A stretch of 64,000 nt of DNA from Flavobacterium sp. HTF (GTDB lineage: Bacteria > Bacteroidota > Bacteroidia > Flavobacteriales > Flavobacteriaceae). The notes under the pieces were generated by a model. That model made no database searches. It saw nothing but the letters and a program-made list of their open reading frames with translations, and was not told the origin of the DNA. Made by a program: the position numbers and the translations under genes. Location: assembly GCF_003105115.1 (NCBI RefSeq), contig NZ_QETH01000016.1, forward strand, positions 1 through 64,000, in the 5' to 3' direction. Within the stretch, counting starts at the first letter, position 1; every line of letters starts with the position of its first letter. Positions 34,936 through 44,042 of the stretch are shown piece after piece.

Positions 34936-37900
34936 ATGAAACAATCAAATTGCAGAAGGAAAAGAATACTTCTTATGCGCTTCTTCCTTACAGGTATTCT
35001 CTTTTTGGGCGGATGTATTTATGCTGATGCCCAAAGTCAAAAAGTTCAGGTCACGGGAGTTATTACTTCAGCTTCAGACAAGTTATCGCTGCCAGGTGTA
35101 TCTGTTATTGATGTAAGTGAACCAAAAAATGGGGTGAATGCAGATTTTGACGGTCACTATTCGATAAACTTAAAGAACGGCAGCGCCACTTTGAGATTTA
35201 CAATGATCGGCTATAAGCCAGTAGAAGTGAAAGTTAATAACAGAAGTATCATAAACGTATCTATGGATCTGGACGTTTCCAGTTTAGATGAAGTTGTGGT
35301 AATTGGTTATGGAACACAAAAGAAAAGAAAGGTTGTTGGAGCTGTTGATCAGGTTAATAATGAGGCCTTTAAAGGAAGACCAAATGTTAACACAACACTT
35401 GCCTTACAAGGTAAAGCACCCAGTTTAATCATTCAGCAGACAAACTCTGAGCCTGGTGCGGGTATAAACCTTAATATACGTGGTGTCAGTACTTTGGGTA
35501 ATAATAGTCCGTTGATTGTTATTGACGGTATAGTAGGAGGTGATATCAATGCGCTGAATCCTGCTGATATTGAAAGTGTATCTGTCTTAAAAGACGCAGG
35601 TAGTTCTGCTATCTACGGATCCAGAGCAAGTAATGGTGTTGTTCTTATTACCACTAAAAAAGGAAGTAAAGGTAAACCAATGTCTGTTCAGTATAGCAGC
35701 CTTACCGGTTTCAATACGCCAAAATTCTTTACCCAGCCTGTACATGGGTACGAAAATGCCATGTTGAGAAACGAAGCTGCATTTAATTCTGATCAGACAA
35801 CTGCCGTTTTTACAGCTGCACAAATTGCAGAATTAAAAGCGAAAGGAGATACAGAGTGGTTTGCAAAAGAAATTGTAAAACCGGCAATGCAGTTAAATCA
35901 AAACCTTTCGATTTCAGGAGGTAACGAAAATTCAACTTACTTAGTTTCCTTAGGATACTTAAATCAGGGAAGTTCTTTTGTCGGGCCAACGAAAGGTATG
36001 GAACGTTACAACTTCAGAATGAACCTTACCAACGAGTATGGTAAATTCAAACTGACGTCTACTTTAGCGTATTCAAAACAAATAATCAATGACCATTCAT
36101 CAAATACCAGTACCTTAATGGTTGATGCGTTCAGGGTTCCGTTATATTATACTCAAAAAGATAAAGAGGGTAATTACCTGACAAATGATGTGTTACAGCA
36201 ATTTAATTCATTAGGGATTTTAGAGCAGGGAGGTTTTAGAAAATATGACAATGATGATATTTTCGGAGCTTTAAATGCAGAATTCAAAATAACAAGTGCT
36301 CTAAAAGTAAAGGGAGTTTTTGGAGGTCGTTTATGGAACGGAAGTATGTTTGGAAGAGTAAAAGAAGTTCTTTTCTCGCCATCAGGAGTGTACGGTGCTG
36401 AGCGCAATACAAGAGATGAAACCAACAAAAGCCTTGACCTGAACACACAATTTATGGTAGAATATAATAAAGCTTTTGGAAATCATAATGTTGGTGCTTT
36501 GATAGGTGTTTCTAACGAAAATCATTCTGAAAGACGAACTGGTATATATAAAAGACTTACAGATAGGGATTTGGGTACGCCAGGAAGCGAAACGGTTATT
36601 GAACCATCTTCTTATAACTCTAACGGGACTGATCCTAATGGAAATCCCGCTTCTCCTAAAAATAGTCTTAACTCTCTATTCGGACGTGCATCATATGATT
36701 ATAAAGAAAAATATTTTGCAGAATTCAGTTTCAGATATGATGGCTCATCAAAATTCAGAGATGAGATTCGTTGGGGATTCTTCCCTTCTGCAACCGTTGG
36801 TTATGCTTTGACAAAAGAAGACTTTATGGAAAGCTACAGTAATAATGTAGGGAATATCAAACTAAGATCTTCTTATGGACTTGTAGGGAATCAAAATGTG
36901 AACAATTATCAATACCAAACGAGTTATACTGTTAATCCTAATGTATATGGATTTAGTAATCTAGCTGCCAGTGGTACATACTTTGCTTTTTCAAATGCCG
37001 ATATTCAATGGGAAACAGCAGCAACTTTTAACGCCGGACTTGATGCAGATTTTTTTAAGGGAGCTTTATCAGTATCATTTGATTTCTTCGATAAAGTAAC
37101 ATCAGATATCCTTATTCCGCCACAAGTACCCGGAGTTTTTGGTACAAGTCTTCCTGATTTTAATGCTGCTAAAGTAGGAAACCGTGGATGGGAAGTTAGC
37201 GCCACTTACAGACATAAAGGAAAAGCAGTAAATCAAAGTCTGACTGTAAATATTGGTGATTCTAAAAATAAGGTATTAGATTATAATAACGGGCAGGAAA
37301 AACTAACAACTATAGAAGAACTTCAGGTTATTCTTCGCGAAGGACTTCCTTTTAACTCTTATGTTGGTTTAAAAAGAGACGGATATTTTCAAAATGTTGA
37401 AGAAATTCAGGGAGCTGCTGTTCCTGCTGGAATTGCAGTACGTCCTGGTGACAACCGTTATGTAGATGCAAATAATGATGGAAAAATTGACGATAAAGAT
37501 AAATTTATTTTCGGTAATCCTTTTCCACGATATACTTTCGGGGTAACATACAATATAGATTATAAGAATTTTGACTTAAGCTTATTTATACAGGGAGTAG
37601 GAAAAAGAACCATGATGATCAGGGGAGAACTTGTTGAGCCTTTTCATTATAACTATGGTATGACAATGTATACACATCAGTTAGATTACTGGACTCCGCA
37701 AAACCCGGATGCAAGATATCCAAGACTGGCAAACAATGGTACACCATCAAATAATAATAACTTCCGAAACGGATCAGATATGTATTTGTATGACGGTGCC
37801 TATGCAAGGCTTAAAAATGTACAATTAGGATATTCATTATCAAATGATGTCGCTGAGAGTTTAGGGATGAGCAGATTTCGTGTATATGTTTCAGGACAAA

Positions 37901-38046
37901 ATTTGCTGACTTTATCTAAAGTTAAATTTGTTGATCCGGAGCTTTCTGAATTCAATAACAGCATGAATTCAGGAGGATCTGCAAACAGCGGAAGAGCTTT
38001 TCCAACGCAGGTGTATTACGGAATGGGTATTGATATCACATTTTAA
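34936..38046 (+). CDS. SusC-like TonB-dependent outer-membrane transporter (PUL2)
   Basis: The 1036-residue protein has a long basic N-terminus (KQSNCRRKRILLMRF) before the signal peptide core, then a carboxypeptidase-regulatory-like domain (VTGVITSASDKLSLPGVSV), the TonB-region DEVVVIGYGTQKKRK, a plug with PLIVIDGIVGG and SVLKDAGSSAIYGSRASNG, and a barrel ending YYGMGIDITF. It should import mannan oligosaccharides with the SusD that follows after 11 bp. No STN domain is present. It starts the main PUL2 transcript under the LacI operator. Confidence 0.95.
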   Translation: MKQSNCRRKRILLMRFFLTGILFLGGCIYADAQSQKVQVTGVITSASDKLSLPGVSVIDVSEPKNGVNADFDGHYSINLKNGSATLRFTMIGYKPVEVKVNNRSIINVSMDLDVSSLDEVVVIGYGTQKKRKVVGAVDQVNNEAFKGRPNVNTTLALQGKAPSLIIQQTNSEPGAGINLNIRGVSTLGNNSPLIVIDGIVGGDINALNPADIESVSVLKDAGSSAIYGSRASNGVVLITTKKGSKGKPMSVQYSSLTGFNTPKFFTQPVHGYENAMLRNEAAFNSDQTTAVFTAAQIAELKAKGDTEWFAKEIVKPAMQLNQNLSISGGNENSTYLVSLGYLNQGSSFVGPTKGMERYNFRMNLTNEYGKFKLTSTLAYSKQIINDHSSNTSTLMVDAFRVPLYYTQKDKEGNYLTNDVLQQFNSLGILEQGGFRKYDNDDIFGALNAEFKITSALKVKGVFGGRLWNGSMFGRVKEVLFSPSGVYGAERNTRDETNKSLDLNTQFMVEYNKAFGNHNVGALIGVSNENHSERRTGIYKRLTDRDLGTPGSETVIEPSSYNSNGTDPNGNPASPKNSLNSLFGRASYDYKEKYFAEFSFRYDGSSKFRDEIRWGFFPSATVGYALTKEDFMESYSNNVGNIKLRSSYGLVGNQNVNNYQYQTSYTVNPNVYGFSNLAASGTYFAFSNADIQWETAATFNAGLDADFFKGALSVSFDFFDKVTSDILIPPQVPGVFGTSLPDFNAAKVGNRGWEVSATYRHKGKAVNQSLTVNIGDSKNKVLDYNNGQEKLTTIEELQVILREGLPFNSYVGLKRDGYFQNVEEIQGAAVPAGIAVRPGDNRYVDANNDGKIDDKDKFIFGNPFPRYTFGVTYNIDYKNFDLSLFIQGVGKRTMMIRGELVEPFHYNYGMTMYTHQLDYWTPQNPDARYPRLANNGTPSNNNNFRNGSDMYLYDGAYARLKNVQLGYSLSNDVAESLGMSRFRVYVSGQNLLTLSKVKFVDPELSEFNNSMNSGGSANSGRAFPTQVYYGMGIDITF

Positions 38047-38057
38047 AAAAAATCAAA

Positions 38058-39683
38058 ATGAAAAATATATTTAAACACATAAAATTCATACCATTAGTAT
38101 GCTTACTATTGGTAAGTTGTGAAGGTTTGGACCAGGCACCGGAAGACCGTTTTACAGATTTTAATTACTGGACAAGTACAGATAAAGCGCAATTGATGCT
38201 GAACACGGCTTACTCACAAATGCAAACCAGTCAATATTTCTTTTATAACGAAGGACTTTCTGATAATGCTTATAACGGAAGAGGTGATAATGCTGGAGCA
38301 GCGTCTATTGCAGCCGGACTTTACGATCCTTCTTTAGGAAGATTAAAAAGTGAATGGAACGACAGATATCGTGGAATTAAATCTTGTAACGTACTATTAG
38401 AAAATATTGACAAAGTACCTAATGCGGACCCTGCTGTCATTGCAAGAATGAAAGCAGAAGCCCGTTTTCTGAGAGCGTTTCAGCATTTTCAGTTAACAAC
38501 CTGGTTTGGAGCTATTCCTCTTTTAGAAAAAGATCCTTCTTTGGCAGAAGCAACAACAATTGGGAGAACTTCACACGCAGAAGTCGTTCAGTTTGTACTA
38601 AACGAATTGGATGCTATAATGCCGGCATTACAAAAAAACGATCAGCTTGGCGATAAAGAAAAAGGTAGAATTACGATGGGAGCTGCTGCCGCTTTAAAAG
38701 CACGAGTTCTTTTATATGAAGGCAGATGGGCAGAAGTTATAGAAGTGACACAAAAGTTTATGGCTATGGCCTATGGACAATATAGTTTGTTTCCTTCTTA
38801 TGAAGGTCTTTTCCAACAGCAAAACGAATTCAGCAGCGAAGATATTTTGAGTTTGCAATACGTGCCTATAGATAGAAGGTGGAATGAATTTATTGATATG
38901 GCGCCAATTTCTGCTGGTTCAAGACTAAATGCACTTGCTCCAACACAAGAATTAGTGGATAGTTATTTGATGCTTAACGGAAAAAAAATTAACGAAACGG
39001 GATCAGGATACAACGAAAATAATCCTTATGTAAACAGAGATCCAAGACTTACTTACACTGTTGTATACGATCAATACAATTGGAAAGAGGCTAATGGAAG
39101 TTCACACATAATTTACATCAAGCCGGGGTCTTCTCCAACCAATTTTCGTCCAGATGAATACGCGGCAGGATCTTCTTCAACACCAACCGGATACTTTACT
39201 CGTAAATATTATGATGTAAATCACGAAGCTGATTTAAATTCAGGACTAAATCTGATGTTGTTTAGATATGCTGATATATTACTTATGTATGCAGAGGCTA
39301 AAAATGAACTTAGTCAGATGAACAGCACTGTTTGGGATCAGACCATCAGAGTTTTAAGATCTCGTGCAGGTTTTACAGATGCGGGTGCTCTGGCGTACAA
39401 TAGCGCATTAGGACAAGCAGGACTTAAGGAAGTAATCAGAAATGAGCGTCGTGTAGAATTTGGAATGGAAGGTCTTAGAATCTTTGATATCAGAAGATGG
39501 AAAATAGCGGAAAATGTCTTAAACGGATACGCACACGGAGCCAAATTTGGTATCTCATCTATAGACAATGGGTACTTAAGAGTAAACTTAAGAAGTTTTG
39601 ACCCTGAAAAACATTATTTATGGCCAATACCAAGAGATGAACGTTTGATTAATACCAATTTATCTCAAAATCCAAACTGGTAA
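38058..39683 (+). CDS. SusD/RagB-like surface glycan-binding lipoprotein (PUL2)
   Basis: The 541-residue lipoprotein (lipobox Cys21, LVSC) is a standard RagB/SusD protein with LDQAPEDRFTDFNYW, ARFLRAFQHFQLTTWFGAIPLL, ADILLMYAEAKNEL, and the C-terminal VIRNERRVEFGMEGLRIFDIRRW (spread over two helices) and LWPIPRDERLINTNLSQNPNW. It should cap the SusC channel on the cell surface and bind the mannan. It is followed 26 bp later by the SusE-like gene. Confidence 0.95.
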   Translation: MKNIFKHIKFIPLVCLLLVSCEGLDQAPEDRFTDFNYWTSTDKAQLMLNTAYSQMQTSQYFFYNEGLSDNAYNGRGDNAGAASIAAGLYDPSLGRLKSEWNDRYRGIKSCNVLLENIDKVPNADPAVIARMKAEARFLRAFQHFQLTTWFGAIPLLEKDPSLAEATTIGRTSHAEVVQFVLNELDAIMPALQKNDQLGDKEKGRITMGAAAALKARVLLYEGRWAEVIEVTQKFMAMAYGQYSLFPSYEGLFQQQNEFSSEDILSLQYVPIDRRWNEFIDMAPISAGSRLNALAPTQELVDSYLMLNGKKINETGSGYNENNPYVNRDPRLTYTVVYDQYNWKEANGSSHIIYIKPGSSPTNFRPDEYAAGSSSTPTGYFTRKYYDVNHEADLNSGLNLMLFRYADILLMYAEAKNELSQMNSTVWDQTIRVLRSRAGFTDAGALAYNSALGQAGLKEVIRNERRVEFGMEGLRIFDIRRWKIAENVLNGYAHGAKFGISSIDNGYLRVNLRSFDPEKHYLWPIPRDERLINTNLSQNPNW

Positions 39684-39709
39684 AACTAACTAACCTAATA
39701 AATAAAAAC

Positions 39710-40834
39710 ATGAAAAATATATATTCAAAATTAGTATTAATACTATGCGCAGTATTTCTTGTAAGCTGTGATAATGACGAACTAAGTCATACCAATGTAA
39801 GTGCAGTAAATGCTCTTTATTCACCGGCTAATAACAAGTTCTTTGATCTTAATGCACCGAATGGTTCAGCAGTTTTTGAATGGGAAGCAGCTAAAGCAGA
39901 AGATAACGGAGTGGTACTTTATGATGTAGTATTTGATAAGGAAAACGGAGATTTCTCAAAACCGGTTTATGTAATGCCTTCTGATGGTGGTGGGCTTCAA
40001 AAAACACTAACACTTTCTTTTTCGGCTTTGAACAAAATTGCAGTATTAGCAGGTTTGCCTTCTGAAACTGTCGGAAAATTAAAATGGACTGTTCATTCGT
40101 CTAAAGGTATTAACGTTCAGACATCAGCAGTATCTGGTATTTTCGAAGTGCAAACACCAAGCGGATTCCCGGCTCCTGATCAGTTGTTTATTACAGGAAC
40201 AGGTTCTGAAACAGGAACAACAGTTGCTAATGCGCAAGCTTTCAAAAACATAGGTAATAGTAGATTTGAAATTTATACTAAGTTAAGTGCGGGTACTTAT
40301 AAATTTATCACAAGAAAAAATGGTACTCCTGAAGTTTTTTCTATCAATAATGGTAAATTAAAAGAAGATGGTGAAACAACTTATACAGGAGCTGATAAAG
40401 TATATAAAATTGTAGTTGACTTTAGTACAGCAGTAACAACCTTTACAGAAATTACTAAAATAGAATTATGGTTCCCTCCACGCAGCGAGTACATGTTTGA
40501 GTATGCTTATGCAGGTGGCGGTATCTGGAAAGCAGCCAATAAAAAGATAGAATTTAAACAAGAATCATGGGGTAGAGATGAGCGTTACAAATTTAAGTTT
40601 ACAGTTGTAAATGGTACAACTACAAGCGAAGAATGGTACGGAAGCATCAACAGAGACAACAGCAGACCTGACGCAAATACAGCAGCATCATTCTGGTACA
40701 TGGTTCCGGCATCAAGTGATTTCTGGGATAACTGTTTCAAATTTGCTTCGGCAGTAGATAACAAAAATGTAAACGCAGAAATCAATTTCAGTGCAGCTTC
40801 ACCAGCATATACACATAGTTTTACAATTCTATAA
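39710..40834 (+). CDS. SusE-like surface glycan-binding lipoprotein
   Basis: The 374-residue lipoprotein (lipobox Cys20, followed by DNDE, an acidic surface-export context) shows the SusE pattern: an N-terminal Ig-like domain (FFDLNAPNGSAVFEWEAAKA, KLKWTVHSSKGINV) and two tandem starch-binding-like beta domains (DQLFITGTGSE, GTYKFITRKNG; MFEYAYAGGGIWKAANKKIEF). It should help hold the polysaccharide at the cell surface. It closes the susCDE group; a hairpin lies between it and the GH76 gene. Confidence 0.85.
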   Translation: MKNIYSKLVLILCAVFLVSCDNDELSHTNVSAVNALYSPANNKFFDLNAPNGSAVFEWEAAKAEDNGVVLYDVVFDKENGDFSKPVYVMPSDGGGLQKTLTLSFSALNKIAVLAGLPSETVGKLKWTVHSSKGINVQTSAVSGIFEVQTPSGFPAPDQLFITGTGSETGTTVANAQAFKNIGNSRFEIYTKLSAGTYKFITRKNGTPEVFSINNGKLKEDGETTYTGADKVYKIVVDFSTAVTTFTEITKIELWFPPRSEYMFEYAYAGGGIWKAANKKIEFKQESWGRDERYKFKFTVVNGTTTSEEWYGSINRDNSRPDANTAASFWYMVPASSDFWDNCFKFASAVDNKNVNAEINFSAASPAYTHSFTIL

Positions 40835-40841
40835 ATAACCC

Positions 40842-40878
40842 ATGACGTCTCTTGAAGATTGTCTTTGAGAGACGTCAT
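40842..40878 (+). terminator. Intra-operon stem-loop between susE-like and GH76 genes
   Basis: A perfect 11-bp stem (40842-40852 with 40868-40878, ATGACGTCTCT) encloses a 15-base loop. There is no T-run after it, so partial termination or protection of the upstream mRNA end is more likely than full stop. The hairpin at 50044 shares the ATGACGTC start. Confidence 0.6.
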
Positions 40879-40884
40879 TATTAA

Positions 40885-42081
40885 ATGAAATATATTATGA
40901 AAAAATTATTTTCAACACGCTATACTGTCTTATTACTTTGTGTAGTAGGATTAGGGTTATTGACTGTTTCATGTGATGATGATCCTATTCCGTTACGTGA
41001 TCCAAATGCTGAGGTTGGGCCCGAATTTAAATATACATGGGCTAAGACAGCCGACTCTTTACAGCTTTCAACTTATAACAATTACTTAGGTTCAAACGGT
41101 ACATTTGTGCAGAACAATGCCGGAAACAGTACCTTCAATTACTGGCCAAATGCACACGTTCTTGATGTGTTGGTTGACGGTTATTTAAGAACCGGAGATG
41201 ATCATTATGTAGGCAAAATGAAAGCATTGGTACAGGGAATCAAAGTTAAAAACGGAAATACCTACAACAACGTTTTTAATGATGATATGCTTTGGCTTGC
41301 CAATTCCTGTCTTCGTGCTTTTGATGCTACAAATGATCAGGAATACAAAGATGTTGCCGACTTTTTATGGGAACGAATTAAATTGAGCTGGAGTGACAAT
41401 GTTTTTGGAGGAGGTATTACGTGGAAACAAGATACACCAAAACAAAAAAATGCAGTATCAAATGCCCCGGCTGCAATTCTTGCCCTGAGACTTTATGAAA
41501 TTGACAATGACCCGGATGATTTGGTTTGGGCTAAGAAAATTTATGCATGGCAAAAAGCAAACCTTGTAGACCCTGCTTCAGGAGCTGTTTGGGATAATAT
41601 TTCAGAGACCAATGGTGTAATTACAACCAACAAAGACTGGGTTTTTACCTATAACATGGGAACATGGATTGGTGCCGGTTTAAGATTATACAAAGCTACA
41701 AATGAGCAAGGCTATCTTGATGATGCAGTAAAATCAGGAAGAACCGTTTTAACAAGTCCGAAATTAGTTTCCGAAGGTCTTCTTAGAGACGAAGGTCAGG
41801 GTGATGGAGGATTGTTTAAAGGTATTCTGGTACGTTATTTTACAGAACTAATCGAGCAGCCTACTATCAATGCTACTGATAGAGAAAAGTTTGTGGCTTT
41901 CTTAAAATTTAATGCAGAGTCATTCTACAAAAAAGGAATATTAAGACCAACAATGCTTTCAGGAAACAACTGGAAAGTTGCCCCTTCAGCTGGTGGAAGC
42001 GTTGATCTTACAACCCAGTTAAGCGGGGTTATGTTAATTGAAGCAGCTGCCAAGCTGGAAAAAGACGAATTTTTTGATTAA
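40885..42081 (+). CDS. GH76 alpha-1,6-mannanase lipoprotein
   Basis: The 398-residue lipoprotein (lipobox Cys30 followed by DDDP, typical of surface export) is an (alpha/alpha)6 barrel of family GH76. The catalytic pair Asp133-Asp134 is visible in VFNDDMLWLANSCLRAF, with TFNYWPNAHVLDVLVDGY and WVFTYNMGTWIGAGLRLY as further family segments. GH76 endo-enzymes cut the alpha-1,6-mannan backbone, so this protein defines the locus as an alpha-mannan system and probably makes the oligosaccharides taken in by SusCD. An ATG at 40897 is an alternative start. Confidence 0.93.
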   Translation: MKYIMKKLFSTRYTVLLLCVVGLGLLTVSCDDDPIPLRDPNAEVGPEFKYTWAKTADSLQLSTYNNYLGSNGTFVQNNAGNSTFNYWPNAHVLDVLVDGYLRTGDDHYVGKMKALVQGIKVKNGNTYNNVFNDDMLWLANSCLRAFDATNDQEYKDVADFLWERIKLSWSDNVFGGGITWKQDTPKQKNAVSNAPAAILALRLYEIDNDPDDLVWAKKIYAWQKANLVDPASGAVWDNISETNGVITTNKDWVFTYNMGTWIGAGLRLYKATNEQGYLDDAVKSGRTVLTSPKLVSEGLLRDEGQGDGGLFKGILVRYFTELIEQPTINATDREKFVAFLKFNAESFYKKGILRPTMLSGNNWKVAPSAGGSVDLTTQLSGVMLIEAAAKLEKDEFFD

Positions 42082-42113
42082 TAATAAGTAGTTTGTTTAG
42101 TAATTTTTGTAAC

Positions 42114-42144
42114 ACCTGAAGGAAATCAACATCCTTCAGGTTTT
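42114..42144 (+). terminator. Intra-operon terminator-like hairpin after GH76
   Basis: A 10-bp stem ACCTGAAGGA (42114-42123) with its complement (42132-42141) is followed by a short T-run. The next gene starts 87 bp later without a visible promoter box, so read-through is expected. Confidence 0.7.
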
Positions 42145-42230
42145 ATATTATGTTATCTGTTTCATAAAACCAGAAAATTAAGATACAAAATCCTTCAGGA
42201 AACAATTTTCCGGAATTCAAAAAAAATACA

Positions 42231-44039
42231 ATGAAGAAAAAAATCACAATTATACTTTTTCTTTTTGTAGGCCTTTCATCATTTGCCCAATGGAAGCCGC
42301 AAGGAGATAAAATAAAAACAAAATGGGCTGAACAGGTAGACCCCAATCATGTGCTTCCGGAATATCCACGACCTATAATGGAAAGAGAGCAATGGAAAAA
42401 TCTAAATGGTTTATGGAACTACGCGATACAACCCGCAGGACAAACAGCACCAAAAGGCTATGACGGAAAAATACTCGTTCCTTTTGCAGTTGAATCAAGC
42501 CTTTCGGGAGTAATGAAGAAAGTAGGATCAGAAAACGAACTGTGGTACGAAACTAATTTTACAATTGACAGCAACTGGAAAAGTAAGGATGTTTTATTGC
42601 ATTTTGGTGCGGTAGACTGGAAAACAGAAGTTTGGATCAATAATATAAAAGTAGGAACGCATACAGGAGGATTTACACCTTTTAGTTTTAATATAACGCC
42701 TTTCCTAAATGGAAAATCCCAAAAACTGGTTGTTAAAGTCTGGGACCCAACAAGCGACGGAACACAGCCAAGGGGAAAACAGGTTAAGAATCCTGAAAGT
42801 ATCTGGTACACACCAGTAACCGGAATCTGGCAGACAGTCTGGTTAGAACCGGTAAGCAAAAAACATATTGTAAATCTGAGAAACACACCGGACATCGATC
42901 GTAATGCAATCAGTATCGCTACAGAAGTAGAAGGAAGCGTTGCAGGTGATATTGTTGAAATTACGGTATTTGACGGCACAAAAGCAATTGCAACAGAAAA
43001 AGCCGTTGCAGGTCAGTCTTTGGATATTGTACTTAACAATCCAAAATTATGGTCACCAGATTCCCCATTTTTATATGATATAAAAGTGAAACTTATTAGT
43101 GGAGGAAAAGTAATTGACGAAGTGAAAAGTTATTTTGCCATGCGCAAAATTTCTTCCAAAAGAGATGACAAAGGCGTTGTGAGAATTCAGTTAAATAATA
43201 AAGACTGTTTCCAGTTTGGACCCCTTGACCAGGGATGGTGGCCTGACGGATTATATACTGCGCCAACAGACGAAGCCTTAAAATATGATCTTGTCAGAAC
43301 AAAAGAATTAGGTTTTAACATGATCAGAAAACACGTAAAAGTAGAACCGGCAAGATGGTACACGCATTGCGATAAAATGGGCTTTCTGGTATGGCAGGAT
43401 ATGCCAAATGGAGACGATGGTCCAATTTGGCAAATGCACAAATATTTTGAAGGAACAGAACTTAAGAGAACTGCACAATCTGAAGAAACATACAAAAAAG
43501 AATGGAGAGAGATTATGGATCACCTGTATTCTTATCCAAGTATTGTGGTTTGGGTGCCGTTTAACGAAGCTTGGGGACAATTCAAAACAGTCGAAATTAC
43601 AGAATGGACCAAAAATCATGACCCAAGCCGACTGGTAAATTCATCAAGCGGAGGAAACCATTTCCAAACCGGGGATATGTTAGACATTCACCATTATCCC
43701 GAACCAAATTTGAAGCTGTATGATGCCCGCAGAATTACCGTTTTAGGAGAATATGGCGGAATTGGCCTTCCGGTTACCGGACATTTATGGCAGACAGATA
43801 AAAATTGGGGTTACACACAGTTCAAGAATAATGACGAAACCACAGCCAAATACAAAGAATACGCAGAGCAGCTAAAAACGCTGGCAAAAGTTGGTTTTTC
43901 TGCAGCAGTTTATACCCAGACTACAGATGTTGAAGGCGAAGTAAACGGCTTTATGACATACGACCGTAAAGTTGATAAAATGAATTTTTCTGAGGTAAGT
44001 AAAATAAACAAAGAAGTAATTAACTCTATTAATAATTAG
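42231..44039 (+). CDS. GH2 beta-glycosidase
   Basis: The 602-residue secreted enzyme (signal ending at SSFAQ) has the GH2 sugar-binding domain (PRPIMEREQWKNLNGLWNYA, PFAVESSLSGV), the Ig-like domain and the barrel. The acid/base Glu446 lies in VPFNEAWGQ and the nucleophile Glu507 in VLGEYGGIG. The family includes beta-galactosidases, beta-mannosidases and beta-glucuronidases; the substrate here cannot be fixed, but beta-galactose or beta-mannose caps on fungal mannan would suit the locus. It lacks the long C-terminal domain of LacZ. The next gene starts with TTG 3 bp after its stop. Confidence 0.9.
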   Translation: MKKKITIILFLFVGLSSFAQWKPQGDKIKTKWAEQVDPNHVLPEYPRPIMEREQWKNLNGLWNYAIQPAGQTAPKGYDGKILVPFAVESSLSGVMKKVGSENELWYETNFTIDSNWKSKDVLLHFGAVDWKTEVWINNIKVGTHTGGFTPFSFNITPFLNGKSQKLVVKVWDPTSDGTQPRGKQVKNPESIWYTPVTGIWQTVWLEPVSKKHIVNLRNTPDIDRNAISIATEVEGSVAGDIVEITVFDGTKAIATEKAVAGQSLDIVLNNPKLWSPDSPFLYDIKVKLISGGKVIDEVKSYFAMRKISSKRDDKGVVRIQLNNKDCFQFGPLDQGWWPDGLYTAPTDEALKYDLVRTKELGFNMIRKHVKVEPARWYTHCDKMGFLVWQDMPNGDDGPIWQMHKYFEGTELKRTAQSEETYKKEWREIMDHLYSYPSIVVWVPFNEAWGQFKTVEITEWTKNHDPSRLVNSSSGGNHFQTGDMLDIHHYPEPNLKLYDARRITVLGEYGGIGLPVTGHLWQTDKNWGYTQFKNNDETTAKYKEYAEQLKTLAKVGFSAAVYTQTTDVEGEVNGFMTYDRKVDKMNFSEVSKINKEVINSINN

Positions 44040-44042
44040 ATT

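Noticed and set aside
42458-42979. 173-codon - strand frame opposite the GH2 gene
   Set aside because: It is antisense to conserved GH2 sequence and has no start context or domain.
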